From NCBI GenBank assembly GCA_030043175.1, contig JASHYD010000262.1, positions 1 to 6,488 on the forward strand: a stretch of 6,488 nt of DNA, in the 5' to 3' direction. The notes under the pieces are model-generated. The model was not told the origin of the DNA. It worked only from the letters and a program-made list of their open reading frames with translations, and made no database searches. The position numbers were made by a program, and so were the translations under genes. Each line of letters begins with the position of its first letter. Position 1 is the first letter of the stretch. Source of the stretch: Xanthobacteraceae bacterium (GTDB lineage: Bacteria; Pseudomonadota; Alphaproteobacteria; Rhizobiales; Xanthobacteraceae). This document shows positions 6,307-6,488 of the stretch, piece after piece.

Positions 6307-6488
6307 TCCGCTTTTCAAGTCATTGTTCTTGTTATATTTCTTTGCGGGTGGGGCAGAGGGTGAGACAATGGCTTGACCGAGTTTCGCGGCGCCGCTCGCG
6401 GCCAGTTTCTTCTGCGCTGCCCTGCGCGTATAGACGCGCGCCATGTCCGCATCTTCCCAGCCGAACATCGCCATCAGCTCATGCTCGC
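6259..6488 (-). CDS. Tyrosine recombinase (phage-type integrase), C-terminal end only
   Basis: The frame is open to the right window edge, so only the last 75 or so residues are seen. EHELMAMFGWEDADMARVYTRRAAQKKLA carries the end of the catalytic domain: the W of FGW stands at the usual second His/Trp position and the Y of ARVYTR is the DNA-linking nucleophile. The enzyme would integrate or excise a mobile element at the adjacent tRNA-Leu site. After about residue GAAKLG the tail is low in complexity. The last 15 codons (WCPWPDSNQHDVSPT) are exactly the antisense of the tRNA fragment, from CCA to the anticodon stem, whose TCA at 6259-6261 supplies the TGA stop. The functional domain probably ends before this tail. 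It likely belongs to a second element extending to the right. Confidence 0.85.
   Translation of the reverse strand, partial: EHELMAMFGWEDADMARVYTRRAAQKKLAASGAAKLGQAIVSPSAPPAKKYNKNNDLKSGWCPWPDSNQHDVSPT

Noticed and set aside
1..6488. CRISPR array or complete insertion sequence
   Set aside because: No regularly spaced direct repeats and no transposase with terminal inverted repeats were found by eye; the only repeats are the short regulatory dyads and 9-mers listed.

Overview
The window looks like accessory, island-borne DNA from an alphaproteobacterium (Rhizobiales or Sphingomonadales style). That placement is an inference from codon use, a moderately high GC content and the kinds of protein families present. 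No housekeeping gene is visible. The right end carries a 3' piece of a tRNA-Leu(CAA) gene butted against the C-terminus of a phage-type integrase, and the left end carries what looks like the N-terminus of a second tyrosine recombinase. The cargo is therefore bracketed by recombination functions.

Layout from left to right. Positions 1-167 (minus) hold a partial tyrosine recombinase-like ORF cut by the window edge, followed by a perfect 8-bp inverted repeat at 202-227. A minus-strand pair comes next: an unrecognised 238-aa protein (2006 down to 1290), then a 318-aa protein with a restriction-endonuclease-like (Mrr-like PD-(D/E)XK) C-terminal domain (1226 down to 270). A compact regulatory region (about 2020-2172) separates this pair from a divergent plus-strand gene. 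That gene encodes a class II Fic AMP-transferase with an N-terminal DUF4172-type region and a C-terminal winged helix. The regulatory region holds back-to-back promoter-like elements sharing one -35 heptamer, an 11-bp dyad around the putative -10 of the minus operon, and repeats of the 9-mer TTCACCGCA in alternating orientation. The last repeats overlap the fic ribosome binding site and start codon.

Downstream, 3480-5930 encodes an archaeo-eukaryotic-primase plus superfamily 2 helicase protein of the kind annotated as 'TOTE conflict system primase' helicases. A single in-frame TGA (3795-3797) stands where a Trp is expected, between the first and second Cys of a four-Cys cluster. The rest of the frame is intact, so this is either a fresh nonsense mutation, a sequencing error or a translated-in-two-pieces gene.

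Positions 5931-6245 hold no gene I recognise. Positions 6246-6306 are the anticodon arm through the CCA end of tRNA-Leu(CAA) without its 5' half, which reads as an attachment-site scar. The neighbouring integrase, on the minus strand, ends by translating the antisense of this tRNA fragment.

Working hypothesis: this is the end of one genomic island carrying putative defence or conflict genes (nuclease pair, self-regulated Fic, primase-helicase), with a second integrative element starting at the tRNA scar. Function of the cargo as one system is inference only.
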